47,664 nucleotides of DNA from Verrucomicrobiales bacterium (GTDB lineage: Bacteria; Verrucomicrobiota; Verrucomicrobiia; Limisphaerales; UBA9464). Position numbers and translations under genes: made by a program. The notes under the pieces were generated by a model, which worked only from the letters and a program-made list of their open reading frames with translations, did no database searches and was not told where the DNA came from. Positions 20,482 through 30,594 of the stretch are shown here, one piece after another (position 1 is the first letter of the stretch; the number at the start of each line of letters is the position of its first letter). The DNA lies in assembly GCA_027483345.1 (NCBI GenBank), contig JAIXUV010000137.1, forward strand, positions 1 through 47,664. The letters run 5' to 3'.

Positions 20482-21726
20482 ATGTCAAATACAAATAAAA
20501 AAGTTCTTCTTATATCCCCAGTAGCTACACATCCGACGATAAGTGGCAATTCTGTTCGGCCGATTTACCTTGCTAAGCAACTACGGCAACTCGGATACAC
20601 AGTTCATCTTGCCTTCACTGATTATGTTGGCTGTAACTCATCGGAAATGGCGGCATTTTGGGGGAGAGACAAGTATCACTATTTTCCATATCGCCGTGGT
20701 CATGCGGGTTGGGAGGTTAAGAGAGTCGCACGGAAGTTGCGACTGACAAATACGCGACTCTCCCATTGGTGGCGAATCCAAACTGAAGCAAAGGCAAATC
20801 TCAAACAAATATCTCCAGATGTGGATGACTATTATGATGAGAACATGACACCATGGTTAAAAATGCTTAACGAGCGGGAACAGTATGATGCAATAATTGC
20901 TCATTTCGTGATTCTCAGTCGTTCTCTGGATGCCTTCCCAAATAATGTGGCAAAAATAATCGACACACAAGAAGTGTTTGCGGTTGGTCGAGAACAAAAG
21001 ATTGCGCGAGGTGAGCGTTGTTGGATAGACATAATGCCCGAGAGTGAACTTAAGGCACTTCGCCGAGCCGATTTTGTATGGACAAGTCAGCAACATGAGG
21101 CGGAGGTGCTGCGACCATGGCTAGGTGAGCGAGTTTCTACAGTGAGTCATTTTGTTGACCCAATCAGTGAAGTTCAAGAAAGCTCACTTAAGTCACAAAA
21201 GCTTATCTTTGTTGGCGGTAACCATCCAGCGAATGTTGAAGGTATACATTGGTTTGCGTCGGAAGTTTACCCCCATTTGTCCAGATGGCTCTTGCCCGAG
21301 AACGTGCTCATTGTTGGGAACGTTAAGAACGCAATTGGAAATGAGCTTCCCTTCCGATTCTTCGGACCTGTCCCCGACCTAAGCAAAGTATATGAGATGG
21401 CACGCGCTGCAATATGCCCGATCATATCTGGTACGGGTTTGAAGTCAAAAAATGTTGAGGCGTTTGCATTTTCAAAACCGGTGGTAACAACAGCTTTCGG
21501 TCGCCTTGGAATGGAAGACGCTGATATGAAAGCGCATATTGTAGCCGACAAGCCAGAGGAGTTCGCAGATGCTATTCAACGCATATTGACTGATGACCAT
21601 CTATGCCGAATCATGATGTTCGCAGCTTTGTCGTATGCCAGAGGCTGGAATGAGCGGTTGCAGGTACCAATGTTGCGTTGCCTTAATTCAAAAACTCCAC
21701 AGCATCTGGAGATGAAGGGATTATGA
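20482..21726 (+). CDS. Glycosyltransferase (GT4/GT1 type)
   Basis: 'VLLISPVATHPTISGNSVRPIYLAKQLRQLGYTVHLAF', C-terminal 'AICPIISGTGLKSKNVEAFAFSKPVVTTAFGRLGM'. Confidence 0.85.
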   Translation: MSNTNKKVLLISPVATHPTISGNSVRPIYLAKQLRQLGYTVHLAFTDYVGCNSSEMAAFWGRDKYHYFPYRRGHAGWEVKRVARKLRLTNTRLSHWWRIQTEAKANLKQISPDVDDYYDENMTPWLKMLNEREQYDAIIAHFVILSRSLDAFPNNVAKIIDTQEVFAVGREQKIARGERCWIDIMPESELKALRRADFVWTSQQHEAEVLRPWLGERVSTVSHFVDPISEVQESSLKSQKLIFVGGNHPANVEGIHWFASEVYPHLSRWLLPENVLIVGNVKNAIGNELPFRFFGPVPDLSKVYEMARAAICPIISGTGLKSKNVEAFAFSKPVVTTAFGRLGMEDADMKAHIVADKPEEFADAIQRILTDDHLCRIMMFAALSYARGWNERLQVPMLRCLNSKTPQHLEMKGL

Positions 21727-22466
21727 AAGAAATACCAATGGTGTTGCTTGCTGGTGGATTTGGAACGAGAATTGCCCACCTAACAGAAGGACTCCCTAAA
21801 CCAATGGTGGAGGTCGCCGGACGGCCTTTTATCGAATGGTTGATGGTATACTATGGTACATTTGGAATTGCTGATTTTATCCTTTCAACCGGCTACCGAT
21901 CAGAAATTGTCGAGAAGTACTTTCGACAAAGATCCCTGCCTGGTGTAAAAGTTAGGTGCCAAAAGGAATCCGTCCCTCTGGGAACAGCTGGAGCGTTCCT
22001 AAACGCAACGAGCGGATTTGCCGATCCGAGCAATGGCTGGCTTATTGCTAATGGAGATTCACTAATCGCTGCGAATCCGACTCTTTTGGTTGAGTTCGGC
22101 CAGAAACACGGTTGGGATGCTGCATTATTCGGATTGGAGGTGGTTGACGCAACGCGTTTTGGTACGTTAAAACTCTCGAAAGAAGGACTACTTGAATCCT
22201 TCTCGGAAAAGCGGACTGGGTCTGGACTCATCAATGCCGGTGTGTATTGGCTCTCGCGCGACTGCCGTGCAAAGTTTCCATCGAAGCGGCCGTTGAGTTT
22301 TGAAACTGACGTATTCCCTGAACTGCTCGTTAAAGGTATGCGTATTGGCGTATTGCCAGTATCGGTTCCGTTTATTGATATAGGTACACCGGCAACACTA
22401 GAGCAGGCAAACGATTTCGTTATTGATGTCGCGAAACGTAGGGATAAAGTTATAAAAGTTGACTGA
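21723..22466 (+). CDS. hddC: Sugar-1-phosphate nucleotidyltransferase, probable D-glycero-alpha-D-manno-heptose 1-phosphate guanylyltransferase
   Basis: 'VLLAGGFGTRIAHLTEGLPKPMVEVAGRPFIEWLM...GIADFILSTGYRSEIVEKYF'; adjacent to gmhA- and hddA-like genes; ATGA overlap with upstream GT. Confidence 0.82.
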   Translation: MKEIPMVLLAGGFGTRIAHLTEGLPKPMVEVAGRPFIEWLMVYYGTFGIADFILSTGYRSEIVEKYFRQRSLPGVKVRCQKESVPLGTAGAFLNATSGFADPSNGWLIANGDSLIAANPTLLVEFGQKHGWDAALFGLEVVDATRFGTLKLSKEGLLESFSEKRTGSGLINAGVYWLSRDCRAKFPSKRPLSFETDVFPELLVKGMRIGVLPVSVPFIDIGTPATLEQANDFVIDVAKRRDKVIKVD

Positions 22467-22473
22467 AGGCAAA

Positions 22474-23085
22474 ATGAAAGAGGTACCTATGAGCCAAAAC
22501 AAGTTAGACACAATTCGATTGCACATGGAGGACGGGGCACGTGTTAGAATTGCTGCAGTGGATGCATGCAGTGAGTCATTGATAATGGCTGCTGCTTTAG
22601 TGCGCCAAAGCTTACAGGGTAGTGGCAAGGTAATGTTTTGTGGCAACGGCGGTAGCGCTGCTGACTGCCAGCATTTGGCTGCGGAGTTTACCAGCCTATT
22701 GCGCCAAGACTATCCGCGCCCAGGACTAGCAGCGGTGGCGCTCTCAACAGATACATCCTTCCTGACTGCTAACGCTAATGACTTTGGATTCGAGGGAGGT
22801 TTTGCAAGGTTGACTCAGGCCTTAGGACGTAGCGGTGACACCTTGGTTGGAATCACTACAAGTGGAAACTCACAAAATGTTGTTCGAGCCCTTGAGCAGG
22901 CCAAGATCATGGGTATTAGCACAGTTGCCTTTACGGGGAGTGGCGGCGGCCGGATTGCTGAGGTCGCTGACGTTGTGCTGACGGTTCCCAGTAGCAAGGT
23001 GCAATTTATACAGGAAACCCATATTGCGCTAGGACATCTACTTTGTCAGTTGGTCGAGGAATCCTTGTTTCCAAATCCAGCTTAA
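22474..23085 (+). CDS. gmhA: Sedoheptulose-7-phosphate isomerase
   Basis: 'GKVMFCGNGGSAADCQHLAAEFTSLL..RPGLAAVALSTDTSFLTANANDFGFEGGFARLTQALGRSGDTLVGITTSGNSQNVVRAL'. Start adjusted from TTG 22459 to ATG 22474. Confidence 0.93.
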   Translation: MKEVPMSQNKLDTIRLHMEDGARVRIAAVDACSESLIMAAALVRQSLQGSGKVMFCGNGGSAADCQHLAAEFTSLLRQDYPRPGLAAVALSTDTSFLTANANDFGFEGGFARLTQALGRSGDTLVGITTSGNSQNVVRALEQAKIMGISTVAFTGSGGGRIAEVADVVLTVPSSKVQFIQETHIALGHLLCQLVEESLFPNPA

Positions 23086-23092
23086 AATAGTT

Positions 23093-24124
23093 ATGATCAT
23101 TTCGCGAGCCCCGATGCGGATAAGCTTTTTCGGAGGAGGCACTGACTTCCCAGAGTACTTCAGGGAGAATGGAGGCGCTGTTCTTAGTACTGCAATTGAC
23201 AAATATACTTATCTAACTGCTGGTCGGTTTTATAGCCAACTGTTCGGATATGCATTGCGACTTTCCTATAGTAAGGGGGAACTTGTAAGTAAAGTGGAGG
23301 AGGTACAGCACGCGGTTTTTCGGGAATGTCTTCGACATTGCGGCATAGAGCGCGATCTCGAACTTCATACCGTGGCCGACCTCCCCTCTTTTACTGGCTT
23401 AGGCTCCTCTTCAAGCTTCACTGTAGCGCTATTGATGGCACTTTATGCCCATAAGGGTGTTTACTGCAGCGGCTTGGAGCTCGCATACAGAGCTATATAT
23501 ATTGAGCGAACCATTCTCGGAGAATGTGTCGGTGTACAAGATCAAGTGATTTCGGCTGTGGGGGGGTTCAACGTTTTCGAGTTTCGGGCTGAGGACGATA
23601 TCAGAGTCCATCCGGTCCCCTTGTCCCCTCGACGGTTAAACGAATTAGAGTCGCATCTATTGCTAATCTTCACGAATATTAAACGAAGAGCTGCAGATGT
23701 TGAGAAGGAGAAAGTGAGTGGCTTTTCAACAAACAAGGATTCCCTCTCGGCAATGCACAAGATGGTCGATCAAGGTTATAACCATCTAGTTTCGTCAAGC
23801 TCTTTAGAACGCTTCGGCCTTCTCCTGAATGATGGTTGGCAACTAAAGCAAAGACTAGGCAAGGGGGTTAGCAATCAAGAGATTGAATCAATGTATGAAG
23901 CAGGAATTAATGCAGGAGCTTGGGGAGGAAAGCTTCTAGGGGCTGGTGGCGGCGGCTTCCTGCTTTTTTGTGCTCCACCTGAAAAACATCAACAAATTCT
24001 TGAGTCACTACCCTGCAAACATCAAGTTAAGGTCTCGTTATCTGCGCAAGGTGCCACAATTATATATTCTAACGAGGCTAGAAGTTTCAATCCAGCGGCT
24101 TCACTTCAAAGTTTAGGAAACTAA
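23093..24124 (+). CDS. hddA: GHMP kinase, probable D-glycero-alpha-D-manno-heptose-7-phosphate kinase
   Basis: 'MIISRAPMRISFFGGGTDFPEYFRENGGAVLSTAIDKYTYL', 'DLPSFTGLGSSSSFTVALLMAL', 'GAWGGKLLGAGGGGFLLF'. Confidence 0.9.
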   Translation: MIISRAPMRISFFGGGTDFPEYFRENGGAVLSTAIDKYTYLTAGRFYSQLFGYALRLSYSKGELVSKVEEVQHAVFRECLRHCGIERDLELHTVADLPSFTGLGSSSSFTVALLMALYAHKGVYCSGLELAYRAIYIERTILGECVGVQDQVISAVGGFNVFEFRAEDDIRVHPVPLSPRRLNELESHLLLIFTNIKRRAADVEKEKVSGFSTNKDSLSAMHKMVDQGYNHLVSSSSLERFGLLLNDGWQLKQRLGKGVSNQEIESMYEAGINAGAWGGKLLGAGGGGFLLFCAPPEKHQQILESLPCKHQVKVSLSAQGATIIYSNEARSFNPAASLQSLGN

Positions 24125-24164
24125 ATGTGGAGCGCAGACTCTAACGCTAGTAGTCGCTGAAGAG

Positions 24165-24957
24165 TATTATAATCCGATGCTTGCGGGTGCCTTGACGACT
24201 TGAGTGGGGGTAATGTGGCTGATGTCCCGTGTTTTAGGCGAGGATGACGCCGCACGCATTTGGTCTTTTGTTGACACTTGGAGAACGTTGGGTTCTGTGA
24301 AGGGTTTGTCTTTATCTGGGACCTCGAAGTTTGTGTAGAATGTTGAGGAAACGTATAAGCTGTGGCCTACGGAAAGTGTGCTTGATGGGATGACGCTAGT
24401 TTGTCTCGACAACGTGGAATCCATTGCGCTGACAATGGAAGGGTTTACCGTGTGACACAAGAAGAAGGAGTGGTGCTGCAAGCACAACACCCAGTAGCTG
24501 ATGGCCTTTGACCTCACCTTGATGCGTGAGATTCCTCTGAGGCCGTCGCGGCAAGATCTTCATCTAGAGCGACTCGCGGATGTGGCGGATGCTCTTTGGC
24601 CATGGCAAGGCGACCAATGCTTGCTTGTGCTTCGAAAACCCGGTGTGAGTGGGATCCGACGAGATGAACCGGCGCAATGAACACAACTACCTGAAAGTCT
24701 TCGCCGACCTATTGCAGAGGTGCGTGCTCTTTGCGACGCTCGGGACGAAATCCAAAAGCATGGAAACTTTTGCCGCGAAAAAGTTTCGGCACAATGGATA
24801 TCCCAAATAGGCTACTTAGGTGGCCGTTGAAATGGGCGGAGCCCACATCAAGGGGGCGCGGGACTGTTTTGGAAACGCGCGGAACGTGTATTACTGACAT
24901 GCTCTGCTTCGTCTCAGATACCCCCCCTGACTTGCTACTGAGCCATTGAAGGTGACA
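24165..24957 (+). mobile_element. Decayed ISL3-family copy (a), internally deleted
   Basis: Nucleotide-level similarity by eye to the copy at 25732-27049: 'gacgagatgaaccggcgcaatgaacacaactacctgaaagtcttcgccgacct', 'gcgaaaaagtttcggcacaatggatatcccaaa', 'ttaccgtgtgac', 'gactcgcggatgtggcggatg'; many stops/indels. Boundaries approximate. Confidence 0.85.
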
Positions 24958-24986
24958 AAAAATAAGAGCGAGAAGAAACTAAAGTC

Positions 24987-25658
24987 ATGAATATTATAAG
25001 GCGCAAGATGCGAATATTGTATGGACCGCCAAAATGGCGGCACATAGAAAGTCGATATGGAAGCAAATCATTCAAGATGTTGGATGTTGGATGTGGCAAT
25101 ATGGCGGCGATTCAGGCCAAGGCACTTTTCCCCAATTGTGAGTATCATGGAATCGACAACACGAAGTACTACAATAGCAGCTCCGAAAACGTTGCGGCAA
25201 TGCAGCAGTTCTATGAAATCGAACTTACGTCTTTAGAGTACGGAAGTATTCCTGACGACTACTTTGATGTTATTATTATGTCGCATGTTTTGGAGCATTT
25301 ACGGAACGGAATCGAAGTCATAAGGTGTTTAACCTCAAAACTTAAGGACGGTGGGCTCTTTTATGTTGAGTGGCCCCACCCTAGGAGTGTCAACTTTCCT
25401 TCGATGCGAAACTGTCTCAACTTCTATGATGATCCAACCCATGTATTTCTCTATACTTGGATTGATGTTTGCAACATCATGCGCGATTCGGGATTGAGAC
25501 CGCTAGAAGCAAAGACAAGACGAAGCTTTTGGTATCTTCTATGCTCGCCTGCGCTAATCGGGCGAAACATTTTGCGAAATAAAGGCCTAGTAGGCCCAGA
25601 TCTATGGGAATTCTTGGGTTTTGCGCAGTTCGTTGTGTCCGTGAAGCGGGTTCATTAA
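24987..25658 (+). CDS. Class I SAM-dependent methyltransferase
   Basis: 'FKMLDVGCGNMAAIQAKALFPNCEYHGIDNTKYY', 'DDYFDVIIMSHVLEHLRNGIEVIRCLTSKLKDGGLFYVEWP'. Confidence 0.88.
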   Translation: MNIIRRKMRILYGPPKWRHIESRYGSKSFKMLDVGCGNMAAIQAKALFPNCEYHGIDNTKYYNSSSENVAAMQQFYEIELTSLEYGSIPDDYFDVIIMSHVLEHLRNGIEVIRCLTSKLKDGGLFYVEWPHPRSVNFPSMRNCLNFYDDPTHVFLYTWIDVCNIMRDSGLRPLEAKTRRSFWYLLCSPALIGRNILRNKGLVGPDLWEFLGFAQFVVSVKRVH

Positions 25659-25731
25659 TGGCATCCCAGGACCAGAACGACAATAGACGTTGGATAAACG
25701 CAAAGTTGTACCCTCGGTTCCAGTACAAAGT

Positions 25732-27049
25732 GGTTCCTCGCTGTTTCCAGAGGAACCCGGGGGGCTTGACGGGCGGAGGATGATGGCGAGCAATGACACC
25801 TGAGGAGACGTTTGGGCAGTTGTTGGGACTGGGGAAGAGTTGCCAAGTGATGGAGGCGCAGGTGGATTCGGACGCGTCGACGTTCATGTTGAAGGTAGAG
25901 GAGATGGCCGCGTTGTGGCCTGAGGAGAGCGCTCGGGCCGGGACCACGATGACTTGCCACGACCACGTGGCGCCTATGCGGTGGCGACACCTCAACGTCT
26001 TCAACAGGGAGTGCGAGTTCGAGTGTGCGCTGCCGCGACGACAGCTAGGTGTACCGTGTGACGCCGCCTTGGGAGGGGCGTAGCAAGCATTTCACCCGGG
26101 AGTTCGGGGCCTTCGCTGTGACCCTGATGCGCGAGGTGCCGGTGAAGCGAGCCGGCCAGATCCTTGGCAAGAGCGATTCGCGGATGTGGCGGATGCACTT
26201 TGCCCACGTGAAGGCGGCGTATGCGCGCTTGAGCTTCGACAACGTAGGTGCGGTGGGGGCCGACGAGATGAACCGGCGCAAGGGTCACAACTACCTGACG
26301 ATGTTCGCCGACCTGGTGTCGAAGCGCGTTCACTTCGCGACCCCGGGAAAAGGATCGGAGACATGGGAAGCATTTGCTGCGGAAATGTTTCGGCACAATG
26401 GACATCCCAAGTCGACTACCCAGGTGGCTATCGACAAGAGCGCCGCCTACATCAAGGGTGTGCGGGACCACTTCGGCAACGCGCAGGTCGTGCACGACAA
26501 GTTCCATGTCATCCGGAACGTAGTGGAGGCGTCCGACCAGATTCGGAAGTTGGAGAGCCGAATCGACGCAGCAAGCCGGGAACGATTGGAACGTACGCGA
26601 TGGCTCTTGCGGAAGAACTCCGAGAGCTGGACCGAGAAGGAAGCAGAGAAGTGGGAATCGATCGCCAAAGAACGAGGCGTGAGCGGCTTGGCCCACGAGA
26701 TCAGACTCGTGCTGCAGGGCATAAACGAAAGAAAAGAGGCCAACGAGGCGCGGCAGAAGTTCCAGAACTGGCGCGCCCGGGTTCAAGTGATGCGGAAGGA
26801 AACCGGTGAGTTGATGAAGCCGATGGCTCAAGCGGCCAGGATGGTCGAAAGTCATCTGGAGGGAATCTTCGCCCACTGGGCCCAAGGCCTGACCACGGCA
26901 TTCATGGAGGGGCTCAACAGCCTGTACTCCGCCGTGAAGCGCCGGGTCCGTGGCTACCGTACCGTCGAGTACATGATCGCCATGCTTCACTTAGCCGCAG
27001 GCAAACTTACCCTGCTGTGCTACTAACCCACTAAGAGTGACGAGGAACC
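25732..27049 (+). mobile_element. ISL3-family insertion sequence copy (b), near full length
   Basis: 9-bp terminal inverted repeat GGTTCCTCG (25732-25740) / CGAGGAACC (27041-27049) bracketing an ISL3 transposase; about 1.3 kb. Confidence 0.8.
25793..27026 (+). pseudogene. ISL3-family transposase, split in two frames (25793-26083 and 26049-27026)
   Basis: ORF1 '...TTMTCHDHVAPMRWRHLNVFNRECEFECALPR', ORF2 'VYRVTPPWEGRSKHFTREFGAFAVTLMREVP...NVGAVGADEMNRRKGHNYLTMFADL...VHDKFHVIRNVVEA...GLTTAFMEGLNSLYSAVKRRVRGYRTVEYMIAML'. Expected Zn-knuckle Cys pairs appear lost near the junction. Confidence 0.8.
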
Positions 27050-27333
27050 GGGATTAGTGCGGTGCCTCGGTGCGCAGGCCGATTACCAGCAGCCGGACAA
27101 GTAGTTGTGGCCGACGATATGGAAGCGGAATATGCTTTCAAAAAGATGAGATGTAAAGATGGAGAATGGGCTGAGGCTTTGAAATATTCCGAGACCATGT
27201 TTGTTGAGGCCGTTTCTCCTTGTGTTGCTATCCGTTTAGAACTCATATAACAAGATGAGTCGAAGCGATCTCAAAGCGACCTAGCCTGCGACTAGATTAA
27301 AGGCCAGAAAGCAAAATCAATCTCAAAATCTTA

Positions 27334-28491
27334 ATGCCCGATCCGCTGCTATTCTTAAGTGCTCATCTTCCGGTAGAGCGTTCGCGACAGGCCGGCCACA
27401 AGACCGCGTGGAGAAACCTTTGCTGGTTGGCTGAACGACATCCGGTTCATCTAATCGCGTTTCGTGCCGAAGGCGACCGAGATGAATCATTAGCTCCCTT
27501 AAGGAAGGTTTGTGCTCGACTCGAGATTATCGATGTCTCGCGTATTAACCGGTTGACGGGACTCCTTGCCCGACCAAACTTGCCGTTGGTTGTTGCTGCA
27601 CGCAGCTGCCAACGCGTCAGTAGCATCGTCACGGAATGGTCTCGGAATAGCCAATACTGTCGAGTCCATTTCGAATGGTCACAGATGGTTCAGTACGCTG
27701 CCCTACTCAGCATGGATCTTGTGCGTACACTATATGTACATGATGTTTTGTCGCAATGGGCAAGCCGTAAATCAAAAGGTGTAGTAGGGTTATTTTGGCA
27801 CCTAGAAGCCTTACGAACCCGCGCTTGGGAGCATAAAGCCTATCTCAGTTGCACGCGTCTTTATGTTCCTAGCGAAAAGGATAAGAGTCTGATTGCAGTC
27901 CTCGATTCTGATCTCAATGGCCGCTGTTCTGTGTTGCCCCTGCACATCGATTTTTATCGTCCCCTTAGGCCTCGGAGTTACGATGGTCCAATTCGCATTC
28001 TCTTCTGGGGAGCGTTAGGACGACCCGAGAATGCAGAGGCAGCGCGATGGTTGTGTACTCAGGTACTTCCAAGGCTTCGAGCGTCCAAAACAAGTTTCAC
28101 AATGATAATCGCAGGATCGAATCCACCTGCAGATATATTAACACACCGTGGGTTTGATTGTGTGGTGACTGGTTTCGTTGAAGACCCAGCAGAAGAGTTT
28201 GGTCGATCACATATTGCGCTTGCGCCACTATTTCAAGGCGCGGGAGTAAAAGTAAAGGTTTTAGAGTGCCTTTCTGCTGGTCTCCCTGTGCTTACCACAG
28301 CCATTGGCTCCGAGGGAATTGAGGCGCGGGAAGATCAAGGTCTGTTGACCTTGCCAGAGAATCCAGATGCTTTTGTTTCCATGATTAATCAGCTAGCGGC
28401 TGATCGATCAAATCTTGCTCGTCTTGGTTTGTCAGCTTTGGAATGGGGTAGAGGTTACCAAAAGGATTCCCGTTCAACTCTCTTTTTCTAG
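27334..28491 (+). CDS. Glycosyltransferase (GT4/GT1 type)
   Basis: 'ILFWGALGRPENAEAARWLCTQVLPRLRASKTSFTMIIAGSNPP..', 'IALAPLFQGAGVKVKVLECLSAGLPVLTTAIGSEGIEA'. Confidence 0.87.
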   Translation: MPDPLLFLSAHLPVERSRQAGHKTAWRNLCWLAERHPVHLIAFRAEGDRDESLAPLRKVCARLEIIDVSRINRLTGLLARPNLPLVVAARSCQRVSSIVTEWSRNSQYCRVHFEWSQMVQYAALLSMDLVRTLYVHDVLSQWASRKSKGVVGLFWHLEALRTRAWEHKAYLSCTRLYVPSEKDKSLIAVLDSDLNGRCSVLPLHIDFYRPLRPRSYDGPIRILFWGALGRPENAEAARWLCTQVLPRLRASKTSFTMIIAGSNPPADILTHRGFDCVVTGFVEDPAEEFGRSHIALAPLFQGAGVKVKVLECLSAGLPVLTTAIGSEGIEAREDQGLLTLPENPDAFVSMINQLAADRSNLARLGLSALEWGRGYQKDSRSTLFF

Positions 28492-28728
28492 CATTGTGGA
28501 TATCATATGCTATATATATGCGCAAAAGCAAAACCAGAGTTTGCAGAAATAGTGGAACCCGAAGCGTAGGACGTGGCTGGGAACGAGTGCGATATCTATA
28601 AGCACTTCCAATACGTAAAGATTCGCTTCCAACCTGTCAAAAATGTAGTCGATATTGCGACCCGCTGCAAAATGTCTTCTTCAAAAATTGGTTCCGCGCT
28701 TACCATTAATCCACTGCCAAATCAAGGA

Positions 28729-29631
28729 ATGAATCTACTCCAGTTTGAAGTAATCCTTTCTGTAATCATTGTAACTTATAGATCCCGTGGGGAGATCGAG
28801 GCCTGTTTAGATTCAGTGCCTCGTAACCTCCTAGGACGGTCCGTCGAAGTGATAGTGGTTGAGAATGCATCCGGTGATTCAATTGGCGAACTGATCCGAA
28901 GCCGGTTTCCGTGGGTTAAATTCGTTGAATCTTCTAGCAATATCGGCTTTAGTAAGGCAAACAATATGGCTTATGAGATTTCTCGGGGGGAATACTTGCT
29001 TTTTCTCAATCCTGACACAATTTCAAACGCTGAGGCCTATATTCATTGCTTAGAGCGGCTAAGGGTCGAACCGGCTATTGGAATTATCTCCCCAAAATTA
29101 GTTCTCCTAGATGGCGCCATGGATCTTGCTTGCCGCCGCTCAATTCCAACCATTTGGGATGGTTTCTGCCGAGCTTCCGGTCTTTCTGCGATGTTTCCTA
29201 GCGTAAGGCTATTCTCTAAATACAATCTCACTTATCTGCCGGAGAACGATACCTACGACGTTGGCTCTGTAAACGGGGCATTTATGTTGTCGCCACGTCG
29301 AGCACTCCTAAGGGTAGGCGCCTTTGATGAGCAGTTCTTCATGTATGGGGATGACCTAGATTTGAACTATCGATTTCGAAAAGCCGGTTATCGTGTTGTT
29401 TATGATGGGCGAGTCTCATTGGTTCACATCAAGGGTGCTAGCTCCTCGAAAGTATCGGAAAGGATGTCTGCCGAAGTATTCAACGCAACACGACAATTTT
29501 ACTTAAAGCATTTCAACCCGCATGATTCGCATCTTGTTCGACTAAAATATTGGTTCTTGTTCTCTGCGTGGAAACACCTTGCTGCATTGAAGGCTCGGCT
29601 GAAAGGTTATCGACGTGCACAGCCGCTTTGA
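28729..29631 (+). CDS. Glycosyltransferase family 2 (rhamnosyltransferase-like)
   Basis: 'LSVIIVTYRSRGEIEACLDSVPRNLLGRSVEVIVVENASGDSIGELI', 'NIGFSKANNMAYEISRGEYLLFLNPDT', 'VGAFDEQFFMYGDDLDLNYRFRKAGYRVVYDG'. ORF track starts at 28573; conservation starts at ATG 28729. Confidence 0.9.
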   Translation: MNLLQFEVILSVIIVTYRSRGEIEACLDSVPRNLLGRSVEVIVVENASGDSIGELIRSRFPWVKFVESSSNIGFSKANNMAYEISRGEYLLFLNPDTISNAEAYIHCLERLRVEPAIGIISPKLVLLDGAMDLACRRSIPTIWDGFCRASGLSAMFPSVRLFSKYNLTYLPENDTYDVGSVNGAFMLSPRRALLRVGAFDEQFFMYGDDLDLNYRFRKAGYRVVYDGRVSLVHIKGASSSKVSERMSAEVFNATRQFYLKHFNPHDSHLVRLKYWFLFSAWKHLAALKARLKGYRRAQPL

Positions 29632-29763
29632 TGAATTGGGCTTGTCTGTACGTGGATAGCATCTACTCTTGCTAAATGTGATATAGGGTTCAAAAGGTAT
29701 GCTCGATCAAGTCGAGAATACTACTTAAAAGTGAAACAAAAGGCCGCCGACGATCTTCTTGAG

Positions 29764-29925
29764 TCAGAAATTGGGAAATTGAAGTCTTTCTTCGAAGGAG
29801 TATTGGGAGGTGGTCATGTACTCGGCTGAGCGGTACTCAAGGGCCAAGCGCTTTACGGCGGATGACAGGCCGTCAAACCATTTCATGAAGGTCGTGGTGA
29901 GGCCTTTGGTGTAACGAGCAAATGT
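29764..29925 (-). mobile_element. ISL3-family transposase C-terminal remnant, copy (c)
   Basis: 'FARYTKGLTTTFMKWFDGLSSAVKRLALEYRSAEYMTT' vs copy (b) 'FAHWAQGLTTAFMEGLNSLYSAVKRRVRGYRTVEYMIA'. Confidence 0.85.
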
Positions 29926-30594
29926 TAGCCGAAAGAATTTGAATTCTGGCCCACCGGGCGGAAGGCTTCCAGAGTGGGCGCGTGGATAAATTCCTCCTAA
30001 GAACCCATCGATGATTTTAAAGTCACTATGTTGAATAGTCCGTTGGTGCCAAAAACGTGGTAAGGCTAAACAAACTTGCAGAGTTTGCAATGGTTAATCT
30101 TTATTGGTGTAGCCTGCCGCGGTTGAACTCTCTATAGAACCTGAAGAAAAATCAGAGTGCCCTCTATATAAAGAGGAGAATGCTTAAATGGTTTAATTGT
30201 ATAGTGCCTTCCAAGAGTCTTCCTGGGTAAATGCGATGTCAGCTTTAGGCTTGGCTCTTTCTGTTAAAGTGCTGCTTTATCGCTTTAGCGGAAACGTCGG
30301 CGTAGCTGGTTAACTGAAAGTGCAGCCGTGATGGAAATGGAGCACTTGTTGATTTAAAAGGCTATGCGCCTATATGGGATAGCGGTGATGAGGTTTATTC
30401 ATTCTAGAGGGGTTGACTATTCTATAGAGTTGAGACTGGCGGCTGTTTGAGAGTATAGTCGCTAGGTTTGATGCAATTTGATTGGGCTGCTTTAATAGTA
30501 GCTTCTTGCTGCAAAAAAGTAATTGCTAGGAATGACTCAGTCACTTGGTATGTTCCGATGTCAGGTTCCACTGTGGCTATAAACCATAGGTCCC

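Noticed and set aside
27062-27250. 62-aa ORF after the ISL3 copy
   Set aside because: No recognisable family; could be the tail of a lost gene, but not supportable as a CDS.
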